DNA from: Roseibium denhamense | GTDB taxonomy: Bacteria > Pseudomonadota > Alphaproteobacteria > Rhizobiales > Stappiaceae | Direction of reading: 5' to 3' | DNA: 64,000 bases | Assembly (NCBI RefSeq): GCF_009711415.1 | Contig: NZ_SMLZ01000112.1 | Location: 124,001-188,000 of the forward strand | In this document: positions 25,320 to 34,020 of the stretch, in pieces | Numbering within the stretch: the first letter of the stretch is position 1 | How the letters are laid out: each line of letters begins with the position of its first letter | Notes under the pieces: model-generated | Seen by the model: only the letters and a program-made list of their open reading frames with translations | What the model was told of the DNA's origin: nothing | The model's database searches: none | Made by a program: the position numbers and the translations under genes

Positions 25320-26228
25320 CTATCGCCGCATGTCGATTTGGTGCTGCCTTATCGCAATCTGCCAGTCCTGTCCATTCTGCGGCTCGCCGTCGAGGTTGAA
25401 CTGTACCCGTTCAGCTGTGTGGATACTGAGATGGCGGGCGCGGCGCATGACAAGGTTTTCCGGCAGACCGTCAGCACCTGCCCTCAGCAAAGGACCCAAC
25501 AGGTCGGTGACTTTGCCGGATTGCGGGTAGGGAACGATTGTCAGATCGAGCAATCCGTCATCCAGTTTGGCCCTCGGACATAATCGAATCCCCCCGCCAG
25601 CGCGGCGGCCATTCCCAATCGCGATCGCCACAAACGCCCCTTCCCAGAAGAAGTCTTCGGCTTCAATCCGGGCTTCACAGGCCGCCAGCTCGGTAAACCT
25701 GTTCAAACCGGTAAAGATGTACGCGGCCCCGCCAAGCAGGCGCTTCAAGTTCGGATCAGTTTGGGTTGTCACTTGCGTCCCGAAACCGCCGGTCGCCATG
25801 TTCACGAACGTGCGGCCATTCACAGTGCCAACATCAGTCGGTTTGGCATCGGCCCGGACTGCATATCGGAACGCCCCGACAACATCCGTTGGATCCAGTT
25901 GAATGTGATGGGCAAAATCGTTTGCGGTTCCCAAAGGCAACAAGGCGAAGGCAAAAGGCGGCCGGCCGTCACCGGGTGTCGCTTCGAGGATCGCGTCCAC
26001 GATTTCATGGAGCGTCCCGTCGCCGCCACCGCTTACTAATGTGTCGATCGGATCGTCTTCATGGTCCTGCAGCGCTTCTGCGGCAAGCCGGTGAATGTCG
26101 CCGGCCTCGAAGGTCACGCGCACAGTCACCCTGTGGCCCATCGCCCGAACCGCTTCAATTGCGGACCGGACATCGGTGCGGTTCGCCGACTTTCCATTCA
26201 GGATCAATCGCAAGTGCTGTTTTGGCAT
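25320..26228 (-). CDS. YegS/DAGK-type lipid kinase
   Basis: A 302-residue member of the diacylglycerol-kinase catalytic family. The nucleotide-binding motif LVSGGDGTLHEIVDAIL (about 66-82) and LLPLGTANDFAHHIQL (about 97-112) are diagnostic. The C-terminal domain ends in the NLDGEPQNGQDW beta-sandwich motif typical of YegS. It probably phosphorylates a membrane lipid such as phosphatidylglycerol or diacylglycerol. It is next to, but not coupled with, the LysR gene. Confidence 0.9.
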   Translation of the reverse strand: MPKQHLRLILNGKSANRTDVRSAIEAVRAMGHRVTVRVTFEAGDIHRLAAEALQDHEDDPIDTLVSGGGDGTLHEIVDAILEATPGDGRPPFAFALLPLGTANDFAHHIQLDPTDVVGAFRYAVRADAKPTDVGTVNGRTFVNMATGGFGTQVTTQTDPNLKRLLGGAAYIFTGLNRFTELAACEARIEAEDFFWEGAFVAIAIGNGRRAGGGIRLCPRAKLDDGLLDLTIVPYPQSGKVTDLLGPLLRAGADGLPENLVMRRARHLSIHTAERVQFNLDGEPQNGQDWQIAIRQHQIDMRR

Positions 26229-26238
26229 GGACGTCTCT

Positions 26239-27162
26239 TTACCGTGGCAGCATGGCCTCCCGATTGGTCCGGGCGGTGCGCGCTTCTTCCATCAACCATT
26301 GGCGGAAGGTTTTTACAACCGGGCGCATGGTTCTGCCCTCCGGATACACAAAATAATAGGCTGTGTTTTGATCCAGAGAGATATCGAACAGTTGCACCAG
26401 GCGGCCGGATGCAAGCTCGGCCTCAACGAAAAACCGCGGTATCAAAGCAGCCCCCATATTGTGGATGGCTGCCTCCGAGATCATGACGAACTGTTCAAAA
26501 CGGGCACCCTGAAAGGCCGCATCCGTTTCTACGCCCACATGCTCGAACCATTGACGCCAGGCCAATGGCCGCGTGGCGAGCTGCAAGCGCGGCACGCGAA
26601 CTAAGTCGGCCGGATCGCGGATATCATGCCGGTCTCGGAAAGCCCGGGAGGCAACAGGTATGACTTCTTCATCAAAGAGCCTTTCGGCGATGGCCCCTGC
26701 CCAGACCGGATCGCCATGGTGGATGGCGCCATCAAAGGGCTCTTCGTCAAAATCGAATGGTTGAAGGCGGACACTGAGGTTAAGACCGGCGTCGGGAAAC
26801 CGCTTCTGAAAGCCCGCGAGCCGGGGCGCCAGCCAACGGGTGCCGAATGTCGGCAAAACAGCCAGGTTCAGAACATCCGCACTACCCGCGTAGGACATGA
26901 CCTGTCGGGTCGCGGCCGTCATGTTTTCAAGGGCGCCGCGGATATCATGCAGATACAGCCGGCCGGCATCGGTCAGCACAATACGCTGGCGCACTCTGCG
27001 GAACAGCTCGACGCCAAGCCGGTCCTCCAACTGCCGGACCTGTTTGGAAACAGCCCCTTGTGTCAGGTGAAGCTCTTCGGCCGCTCTGGTGAAGCTTAGA
27101 TGCCTCGCAGCACATTCGAAGGCGATCAGACTATCCGCCGGTGGAATGAAGGCGCGCTTCAT
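26239..27162 (-). CDS. LysR-family regulator (GcvA/GcdR type) divergent from gcdH
   Basis: A 307-residue LysR protein. The HTH is ALIAFECAARHLSFTRAAEELHLTQGAVSKQVRQLE (residues about 12-47), the pattern of the GcvA-like subgroup. The C-terminal effector domain spans about 95-295. It is divergent from glutaryl-CoA dehydrogenase, an arrangement known in pseudomonads where the LysR protein activates glutarate use. A TTCAT-N11-ATGAA site lies 14 bases upstream of its start. Confidence 0.92.
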   Translation of the reverse strand: MKRAFIPPADSLIAFECAARHLSFTRAAEELHLTQGAVSKQVRQLEDRLGVELFRRVRQRIVLTDAGRLYLHDIRGALENMTAATRQVMSYAGSADVLNLAVLPTFGTRWLAPRLAGFQKRFPDAGLNLSVRLQPFDFDEEPFDGAIHHGDPVWAGAIAERLFDEEVIPVASRAFRDRHDIRDPADLVRVPRLQLATRPLAWRQWFEHVGVETDAAFQGARFEQFVMISEAAIHNMGAALIPRFFVEAELASGRLVQLFDISLDQNTAYYFVYPEGRTMRPVVKTFRQWLMEEARTARTNREAMLPR

Positions 27163-27175
27163 TCTAATCCTCTAG

Positions 27176-27196
27176 TTCATTCCATTTTGTCATGAA
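27176..27196. promoter_or_regulatory. LysR-type operator between regulator and gcdH
   Basis: TTCAT (27176-27180) and ATGAA (27192-27196) are separated by exactly 11 bases, the T-N11-A layout of LysR sites, in the 151-base divergent region. Confidence 0.6.
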
Positions 27197-27313
27197 TGAT
27201 GGAGCAGCATTCGCTGGTATGCAATCGCTTTTCAGGCGATAGTGTCAAAATCAGAATGACCGCAGTCCGAATGAACTCGCAAGGTCCAAACAGATCGCCC
27301 TGGAGACAGAACC

Positions 27314-28531
27314 ATGAATGCACCTGTGAATGTAAAATCCGCACCTGCCGGAGGGGGCGTGTTCGATTGGCAGGATCCATTCCGGCTCCGGGACGAGCTG
27401 AACGAAGATGAACAACTGATTCAGGACACAGCCCGTGCGTATGCGCAGGACAAGCTACTCCCGCGCGTCATCGAGGCATACCGCGAGGAGAAAACCGACC
27501 GGTCCATCTTCAATGAAATGGGCGAACTGGGCCTGCTAGGGGTAACGCTGCCGGAAGAATATGGCTGTGCAGGTGCTTCCTACGTTGCCTATGGCGTTGT
27601 TGCGCGTGAGATAGAGAAAATCGATTCCGGCTACCGGTCCATGATGAGCGTCCAGTCGTCGCTGGTCATGTATCCAATCTATGCCTATGGCTCTGAAGAG
27701 CAGCGCCTCAAATATCTGCCGAAGCTGGCAAGTGGCGAATATGTCGGGTGCTTTGGTTTGACCGAGCCGGATGCGGGTTCTGATCCGGCAGGCATGCGTA
27801 CGCGTGCCGAAAAGATCGATGGCGGTTACCGGTTGACCGGCTCCAAAATGTGGATCTCCAACTCTCCGATCGCAGATGTCTTTGTCGTATGGGCAAAGTC
27901 GGAAGCGCATGACGGTGCCATCCGGGGATTTGTGCTCGACAAGGGCACAAAGGGCCTGACTGCGCCGAAAGTTGGCGGCAAGCTCTCTCTGCGTGCCTCC
28001 ATCACAGGCGAGATCGTCATGGACGGCGTAGAAGTGGGCGAAGATGCATTGCTGCCCAATGTGTCCGGACTTAAAGGGCCGTTTGGCTGCCTCAACCGGG
28101 CACGCTACGGCATTGCCTGGGGCTCCATGGGCGCAGCAGAAGACTGCTGGACACGTGCCCGCCAATACGGCCTTGATCGTGAACAATTCGGCCGGCCGCT
28201 GGCACAAACACAGCTCTTCCAGAAAAAACTGGCAGACATGCAGACTGAAATCACCCTTGGACTGCAGGCGGCTCTTCGTGTCGGGCAGCTCTTCGATGCT
28301 GGCAAGGTCGCGCCGGAAATGATTTCACTCATCAAACGCAACAACTGCGGCAAGGCGCTCGATATTGCGCGTCAGGCAAGGGACATGCATGGCGGCAATG
28401 GTATTCAGGAGGAATACCATGTCATGCGCCACGCGCAGAACCTGGAAACGGTCAATACCTATGAGGGAACGCACGATATTCATGCGTTGATCCTCGGCCG
28501 TGCCCAAACGGGCTTGCAGGCCTTTTTCTAG
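27314..28531 (+). CDS. gcdH: Glutaryl-CoA dehydrogenase
   Basis: A 405-residue acyl-CoA dehydrogenase that oxidises and decarboxylates glutaryl-CoA to crotonyl-CoA in lysine/tryptophan catabolism. The FAD and substrate motifs [20 protein letters not shown] and [18 protein letters not shown] are present; the catalytic Glu is in [17 protein letters not shown]. The short Pro/Ala-rich head (about 20 residues) precedes [15 protein letters not shown], typical of GcdH. A divergent LysR gene supports the assignment. Crotonyl-CoA made here could feed the FadJ-like protein at 18584-20698. Confidence 0.94.
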   Translation: MNAPVNVKSAPAGGGVFDWQDPFRLRDELNEDEQLIQDTARAYAQDKLLPRVIEAYREEKTDRSIFNEMGELGLLGVTLPEEYGCAGASYVAYGVVAREIEKIDSGYRSMMSVQSSLVMYPIYAYGSEEQRLKYLPKLASGEYVGCFGLTEPDAGSDPAGMRTRAEKIDGGYRLTGSKMWISNSPIADVFVVWAKSEAHDGAIRGFVLDKGTKGLTAPKVGGKLSLRASITGEIVMDGVEVGEDALLPNVSGLKGPFGCLNRARYGIAWGSMGAAEDCWTRARQYGLDREQFGRPLAQTQLFQKKLADMQTEITLGLQAALRVGQLFDAGKVAPEMISLIKRNNCGKALDIARQARDMHGGNGIQEEYHVMRHAQNLETVNTYEGTHDIHALILGRAQTGLQAFF

Positions 28532-28551
28532 ACCAAAATTAAAATCCGTCT

Positions 28552-28571
28552 GGCGGGCCTTGCGGCCCGCC
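28552..28571 (+). terminator. Hairpin after gcdH
   Basis: GGCGGGCC (28552-28559) pairs with GGCCCGCC (28564-28571) around a TTGC loop in the 59-base gap before the flavoprotein gene. No U-tract; attenuation or mRNA protection is likelier than full termination. Confidence 0.5.
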
Positions 28572-28590
28572 GCCGTCATTGGGAGGTATT

Positions 28591-29772
28591 ATGGCGGACC
28601 AGACTGCAGATGTGGTGATCATTGGCGGCGCCGTCATGGGATCATCGGTTGCCTATCACCTTGCAGAGCGTGACGATTTTGCCGGCAAAATTATAGTTGT
28701 CGAAGCGGATCCGGCTTACGGCATTTGCGCGTCGGCGCGTTCGGCCGCATCCATCCGGCAGCAATTCTCAACCGCAATCAATATTGAGATTTCGCTGTAC
28801 GGGATCACATTCCTGCGCGACATCGGTGCGACCTTGAGGGTTGGAACCGATGCTCCCACAATTGATCTGCACGAAGGCGGCTATTTGTTTCTGGCAACAC
28901 CAGACAAAGCCGCCATCTTGAAGCAGAACCATCTCCTTCAACGCCGCTTGGGAGCAGACATCGCCCATCTCGATGCAGCTGCGCTCCTGGAAAAGTTCCC
29001 CTGGCTCAACGTGTCGGACCTGGAGGCAGGCTGCCACGGCCTGACCGGCGAAGGCTGGTTCGATGGCTATGGTCTGATGCAGGCTTTCAGAAAGAAGGCA
29101 CGTGCACAAGGCGTTGAATATGTAAGCAAGAAAGCGTCTGTTGCCCAAGAGCCGGATGGTACTTGGCGGGTCAGTCTGGAAGATGGTGAAACCATTTCCA
29201 CACCGGTTGTCGTCAACTGCGCGGGCGCCTCAGGCGGGGCGGAGATTTGCCGACAGGCGGGACTTGAGGTTCCAATAGTTCCCAAAAAACGGTGCGTATT
29301 CACGTTTGAGTGCCGCGACGCATTACGACCTTTCCCGCTCTTGATTGATCCAAACGGTACCTATGTCCGACCGGAGGGAACCGGCTTTATTTGCGGATCT
29401 GCGCCTGCCGCCGTCGATGATCCCGATTGCACGGATTTTGATGTCGACTACGCCCTGTTCGAGGACCACATCTGGCCAACCCTTGCACATAGGGTTCCAG
29501 CCTTTGAGGCGATTAAACCAGGTGCTGCCTGGGCTGGCACCTATGACATGAACCTGTTCGACCACAATGCCTTCATTGGCCCGGTTCCCGAAATCAACGG
29601 GTTTTATCTGGCCCTCGGTTTTTCAGGTCACGGATTGCAGCAGGCCCCCGCAACCGGGCGCGGCCTTGCTGAGATCATCACCACGGGTGGCTACGAGACA
29701 TTGGACCTGTCCCCGCTTGGGTTTGATCGATTGGCAGCTAATCAGCCAGTTTCAGAAAAAAATGTGGTCTGA
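28591..29772 (+). CDS. FAD-dependent amine/amino-acid oxidoreductase (DAO family)
   Basis: A 393-residue protein with an N-terminal FAD motif VVIIGGAVMGSSVAYHLAE (about 9-27) and the DAO motif ASARSAASIRQQFS. The C-terminal GFSGHGLQQAPATGRGLAEII closes the flavin site. GGGAGG sits 4 bases before the chosen ATG. DAO-family proteins of this size include sarcosine and D-amino-acid oxidases/dehydrogenases. It follows gcdH in the same direction, so it may act on a lysine-derived amine or hydroxyglutarate-like substrate; a link to creatinase-derived sarcosine is possible but not supported by proximity. Confidence 0.85.
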   Translation: MADQTADVVIIGGAVMGSSVAYHLAERDDFAGKIIVVEADPAYGICASARSAASIRQQFSTAINIEISLYGITFLRDIGATLRVGTDAPTIDLHEGGYLFLATPDKAAILKQNHLLQRRLGADIAHLDAAALLEKFPWLNVSDLEAGCHGLTGEGWFDGYGLMQAFRKKARAQGVEYVSKKASVAQEPDGTWRVSLEDGETISTPVVVNCAGASGGAEICRQAGLEVPIVPKKRCVFTFECRDALRPFPLLIDPNGTYVRPEGTGFICGSAPAAVDDPDCTDFDVDYALFEDHIWPTLAHRVPAFEAIKPGAAWAGTYDMNLFDHNAFIGPVPEINGFYLALGFSGHGLQQAPATGRGLAEIITTGGYETLDLSPLGFDRLAANQPVSEKNVV

Positions 29773-29784
29773 CCCGATAGGCCC

Positions 29785-30774
29785 CTATTCGGCCACCAGC
29801 AAAGGCTGAACGGGCCCGGCTTCAACTTGCGAGACCCTGGAGGCCTGTGCTTTTGGAAACTCAGGCCCGGCCAAAACCTTGTTATCTGACGCTTGGTCTA
29901 GCTCCGAATTCTGAGGTTCGTTGGTGGTTTGGCGGTCGGGTGTATCTTCGTGCACACCTTCTGGGGGCAAGACACTTACCGATTCCAAATCCTCAAGCGC
30001 AGTCCAATCAATAAGGCGGGACAGGCCATCCGAGAGGAGCGCCTGCAAGCGCGCTATTCGTGCCTTGTCCGGCTCAAAAGGCGGGGATTCATGGCGAAGG
30101 TAAGAACGCTGCGCGAGCAAAATGGATGCAGCGTGTATGCCGCGCTCGGGGCGGCCGAAAGTCTTGATAATGTGACCGCCCTTCGTGACATCATCCACAC
30201 TAATGGTAACGCCTTGCTGTCCTGTGAAGGAGCCGGCGAGCAGGTTGCGGACGTTTTGGTGGCAGGTAACTCCGCCGCCACTGCCAACACTTACATAAGG
30301 CAGGCCCTTGTCAGTCACGCCCTTGATGTGAGACCGCATCGATTGACAATCAATCAGGACGATCCGGCGGTGCTGGCGCATCAAGCGGTCAATTTGCTGG
30401 CCCAGGGCCCTTTGAAAAGGGGTTACAAAAAGCAGAGACCGTTGCTCAATTTCAATCGGTCCGGGCTCTTCATTTTCATTGTAGATTCTCTTGCCATCAA
30501 GCGTGGTTACCGGGCACAGACCTGACGATGTGGGATCAGCAGCCTTCAGTGACGGATCCTGATCGAGATCGATCACATATCTTGAGATGCTCGACCGGAT
30601 AACAGTCGCGTCCAGTGATTTGTTGAGATCAAAAACCATCTCAAGACGCCAAGCGATGTCCGCTTGCAAACGGCCTGTCGCATTCAGCCGTTTTGCAACA
30701 ACACCAGGGATATCCGAACCACTGTGGGGCAAACACAAGATGAGCGGACTTTGCCCTTCGTCAACCAGGATCAT
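29785..30774 (-). CDS. N-formylglutamate amidohydrolase family protein
   Basis: A 329-residue HutG-like hydrolase. Family motifs: LILCLPHSGSDIP (about 11-23), SRYVIDLDQDP, VLIDCQSMRSH and GGHIIKTFGRP. HutG splits N-formylglutamate to glutamate and formate, but no other hut genes are near, so another N-formyl substrate is possible. The last about 65 residues are Glu/Gln/Pro-rich, look disordered and are not part of the usual domain. The gene converges on the DAO flavoprotein. Confidence 0.85.
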   Translation of the reverse strand: MILVDEGQSPLILCLPHSGSDIPGVVAKRLNATGRLQADIAWRLEMVFDLNKSLDATVIRSSISRYVIDLDQDPSLKAADPTSSGLCPVTTLDGKRIYNENEEPGPIEIEQRSLLFVTPFQRALGQQIDRLMRQHRRIVLIDCQSMRSHIKGVTDKGLPYVSVGSGGGVTCHQNVRNLLAGSFTGQQGVTISVDDVTKGGHIIKTFGRPERGIHAASILLAQRSYLRHESPPFEPDKARIARLQALLSDGLSRLIDWTALEDLESVSVLPPEGVHEDTPDRQTTNEPQNSELDQASDNKVLAGPEFPKAQASRVSQVEAGPVQPLLVAE

Positions 30775-31153
30775 ACCGGAACGCCTACACGTATGAACAC
30801 ACAGGAATGTACATTGAAGAAATTACTTTACGGAAACAAGACGATTTGTAACTTGCTCGTTCTCTCATGATATGTGCGCAAACACCGACAAAACGGTTTT
30901 CTAAAATAAATCATGCACTTAACGGCTCTTAGAAGCGTATGCCACCGGCCGGGCAATTCAGATACCGGTAGCAAAAATCAGTCTCTGCATTGGTTTTTGG
31001 GCGACCGACGCTTCCCAATCAGCCGCAACACAGCTGTTCCGCGCTTTTCAACATCGGCGTACTTGACGGCGCTTTTGCTGCGCGCAAGGTTACAGGTCTT
31101 CCAGCGGATAGCCCTTCGCGGCTCCCCCCCCTTCTCGACGGAGACATCGCTTC
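30775..31153. promoter_or_regulatory. Intergenic region, divergent promoters presumed
   Basis: A 379-base gap between the HutG-like gene (minus) and the class V aminotransferase (plus). It is AT-rich around 30815-30915, where the promoters probably lie. I see no small gene, RNA structure or strong palindrome. Confidence 0.4.
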
Positions 31154-32332
31154 ATGCCACTGCGAAATGGCAAGCAGTTCCTGATGATCCCAGGACCGAC
31201 GAACATCCCGGATGAGGTCCTGCGTGCCATGCACAGGCCTGCCGTAGACATTTATGAAGGACCGCTTCTGGAAACAACGGAAGCCTGTCAACGTGGCCTG
31301 AAACGCCTTTTTCGCACCGAAGGCAAACCCTACATCTACGCCGCCAACGGACATGGGGCCTGGGATGCAGCGCTCAGCAATACCCTGTGCAAAGGCGACA
31401 AGGTTCTGGTCCTGCAATCCGGTCTGTTCGCAACAGGCTGGGGCGAGGCTGCAAAGCTGATCGGCCTTGATGTTGAAGTTCTGCCGGCAGCCTGGAATGA
31501 AGCGGTCGACCCAACCCGTTTGGCAGGTCGTTTGCAAGCCGACACATCTCATGAAATCAAAGCGATCCTTGTCGTTCAGGTGGATACAGCCTCCGGCGTT
31601 TGGAACGACATTGCGGCGTTGCGAAAGGCGATTGATGCCGCAGGACACCCGGCTTTGTTCATGGTCGATACAATTGCCTCACTGGGTTGCCTGCCTTTTG
31701 AGATGGATGCTTGGGGGGTGGATGTCGCGCTCACAGGATCGCAAAAGGGACTCATGTGCCCACCCGGCCTTTCGTTTGTGGCGGCCAACGAAAAGGCGGA
31801 TAAGGCACATGAAACCGCGAACTTGCGGACCAATTACATGGACTGGACCTTCCGGAAGGGCGAAATCCACTATCAAAAATACTGTGGCACACCTCCTGAA
31901 CAAATGCTGTTCGCGTTTCAGAAAGCGCTTGAACTGATTTTTGAGGAGGGGCTGGAGAAAGTCTGGCACCGTCATGCCCTTCTGGCAGAAGCGACCCGGC
32001 GCGCGGTTGACATATGGTCAACCGAAGGGGCCATGAGCTTCAACATTACCGATCCGCGCGCGCGCTCAAACAGCGTGACAGTGCTGAAGTTCAACGGCCA
32101 CGACCCTCAACATCTGCGGGACTTCACGGAACTGACCTGTGGCGTCACGATTGGTGGAACCATTGGAGATTCGCGCGGACAAGGGATCCGGATCGCGCAT
32201 ATGGGACATGTGAACGCCGTTATGCTTCTTGGAACCCTTGCCACCATAGAGCTCGGTTTGAGCAAACTTGGCATTCCGCACGGCAAGGGAGGGGTCCAAG
32301 CCGCCACCGACTACCTGGCGGCGGCAATTTAG
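31154..32332 (+). CDS. Class V aminotransferase (alanine/serine-glyoxylate aminotransferase type)
   Basis: A 392-residue PLP enzyme. The N-terminal LMIPGPTNIPDEVLRAM, the AANGHGAWDAAL loop and the PLP-lysine motif DVALTGSQKGLMCPPG (about 190-205) are typical of serine- or aspartate-glyoxylate aminotransferases. It transfers an amino group to glyoxylate, giving glycine. No glycine-serine or beta-hydroxyaspartate cycle genes are adjacent, so the donor amino acid stays open. It ends 9 bases before the convergent PPK2 gene. Confidence 0.88.
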   Translation: MPLRNGKQFLMIPGPTNIPDEVLRAMHRPAVDIYEGPLLETTEACQRGLKRLFRTEGKPYIYAANGHGAWDAALSNTLCKGDKVLVLQSGLFATGWGEAAKLIGLDVEVLPAAWNEAVDPTRLAGRLQADTSHEIKAILVVQVDTASGVWNDIAALRKAIDAAGHPALFMVDTIASLGCLPFEMDAWGVDVALTGSQKGLMCPPGLSFVAANEKADKAHETANLRTNYMDWTFRKGEIHYQKYCGTPPEQMLFAFQKALELIFEEGLEKVWHRHALLAEATRRAVDIWSTEGAMSFNITDPRARSNSVTVLKFNGHDPQHLRDFTELTCGVTIGGTIGDSRGQGIRIAHMGHVNAVMLLGTLATIELGLSKLGIPHGKGGVQAATDYLAAAI

Positions 32333-32341
32333 GACCCGATC

Positions 32342-33808
32342 CTAGACTACCTCTTCCAAACGGTCGCAGATGGTCTTCAAGACTTCGATCCGTGCATGAC
32401 GCTTGTTTTCAGACGAAACAAGCGTCCAAGGCGCATAGTGGGTCGATGTCCGGTCGATCATGTCACCGGCTGCAATGGCGTATTGGTCCCACTTCAGCCG
32501 ATTACGCCAATCTTCATCCGTTATCTTGTGCTGCTTATAGGCCGTTTCCTCGCGGGCTTTGAAACGGCGCAATTGTTCTTCCTCTGAGATCGCCAGCCAG
32601 AACTTGCACACGATAAACCCGAAATCCGTCAGTTCCTGTTCAAACTCGTTGATTTCATTATAGGCTCGGAGCCAGTCACCATGACTTGCAAAGCCTTCCA
32701 CCCGCTCAACAAGCACGCGTTCGTACCAGGAGCGGTCAAATATCGCGAAATGGCCTTTCCGGGGAACCCGCCGCCAAAAGCGCCAGAGATAGGGGCGGGC
32801 TTTTTCTTCGTCGGTCGGTGCCGATATCGGGTGCACTTTATAAATGCGCGGATCAAGCGGACGTATCACCCGGCGGATCGCTCCGCCTTTGCCCGCAGCA
32901 TCATTGCCTTGAAACACCAGAATAACGCCGGTTTTCGACATGTCCTTGCGGTCAGACAAGTCTGACAGGATCTTCTGGTACTTCTCCCTTTTCTTTTCGT
33001 ACGGCGCCTTATCAAGGGAAGCACTCAGATCAATCGCATCGACTGCCGTTTCCCGTTGCAGTCCGCCGATGACGGGCGGAGCGGCGACTTCACGGACTTC
33101 TCCGTCCTCAAGCCTCAACTTCATTGCCCTCGCCACGGTCTGCGCGAGCGCCGCATCGCGATATTCCGGGTCTTGGGACGGGATCACGAACCACGGAGCA
33201 AATCCCTTGCTTGTTTCAAGAATGATTTTTTCACCGACTTGGCTGGCCTGCTTGTGGTGTTTGAGCGCGGCCCAATCCGCGAGCACGTGCCGTGCCGCGT
33301 TCTTTTTCTGGATCTTTTTCAAACGTTCTTCCTGAACGTCCTTTGGTAAAACAAACCAAAACTTCAGGATCAGGACGCCCTCATTGGAGAGCATTTCCTC
33401 AAAGCGGCGGATCCGCATCAGTGCCTTTTCAAAGGCGTCGTCATCAATCTTATTGTAGATCTTGTCGCGCAGGATGCCCTGATACCAGCTGCCGAAGACA
33501 ATCGCGGTTTCGCCTTTTGCCGGAAGGTCTCGCCAGTAGCGCCACAATGGCGGGCGCAACTTGGCTTCATCCAGTTTTTCGCCATAAGCGTTGCACACAA
33601 GATGGCGCGCATCCATCCAGCCATACAGGCGGGCCACAGCTTCGCCCTTGCCCGCGCCATCAAGTCCATCGACCAGAATCAGTGTTGAAAAGTCTTTTTT
33701 TTCAACGACGGGGAGTTGCGCCTCCAACAAGGCCTCGCGCAGTTCCGGTTCAAGTTTCTTGAAGGTTTTCTTATCCATTTTTTGCGGCAGCCGGGCGGAT
33801 TCGAACAT
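32342..33808 (-). CDS. pap: Polyphosphate:AMP phosphotransferase (two PPK2 domains)
   Basis: A 488-residue tandem PPK2 protein. Walker A motifs occur twice: LVDGLDGAGKGE (about 45-56) and VFQGNDAAGKGGAI (about 299-312). The paired lid/arginine motifs WYQGILRD and FDRSWYERVLVERVEGF are both present. Two-domain PPK2 enzymes phosphorylate AMP to ADP with polyphosphate, helping energy recovery. The length fits Acinetobacter-type PAP. It is transcribed alone, divergent from the DedA-PAP2 gene across 212 bases. Confidence 0.93.
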   Translation of the reverse strand: MFESARLPQKMDKKTFKKLEPELREALLEAQLPVVEKKDFSTLILVDGLDGAGKGEAVARLYGWMDARHLVCNAYGEKLDEAKLRPPLWRYWRDLPAKGETAIVFGSWYQGILRDKIYNKIDDDAFEKALMRIRRFEEMLSNEGVLILKFWFVLPKDVQEERLKKIQKKNAARHVLADWAALKHHKQASQVGEKIILETSKGFAPWFVIPSQDPEYRDAALAQTVARAMKLRLEDGEVREVAAPPVIGGLQRETAVDAIDLSASLDKAPYEKKREKYQKILSDLSDRKDMSKTGVILVFQGNDAAGKGGAIRRVIRPLDPRIYKVHPISAPTDEEKARPYLWRFWRRVPRKGHFAIFDRSWYERVLVERVEGFASHGDWLRAYNEINEFEQELTDFGFIVCKFWLAISEEEQLRRFKAREETAYKQHKITDEDWRNRLKWDQYAIAAGDMIDRTSTHYAPWTLVSSENKRHARIEVLKTICDRLEEVV

Positions 33809-34020
33809 TATTGTCTCCAGGAAGGAACGCGCTCAGTGCATCTTGCCGCGCCAAGCGTAAAAAGACCATGATCGCCGTAAAAGATCCAAACTGTCAGGAG
33901 CAGGCATATTTCTCTGTTGGATAGACGCATAGGCCCTTATATGAAGCGGCAGCGGTTTCATCGGGACGCGCTTTGCGTCCCGTGCCACGAATTGCGTTTT
34001 TGCAGAGTTTCTGAATACCC

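Noticed and set aside
28591..29772. Sarcosine oxidase making a complete creatine pathway with the creatinase gene
   Set aside because: The flavoprotein is DAO-family but 17 kb away, beside gcdH, and no motif distinguishes sarcosine oxidase by eye, so the link is too weak.
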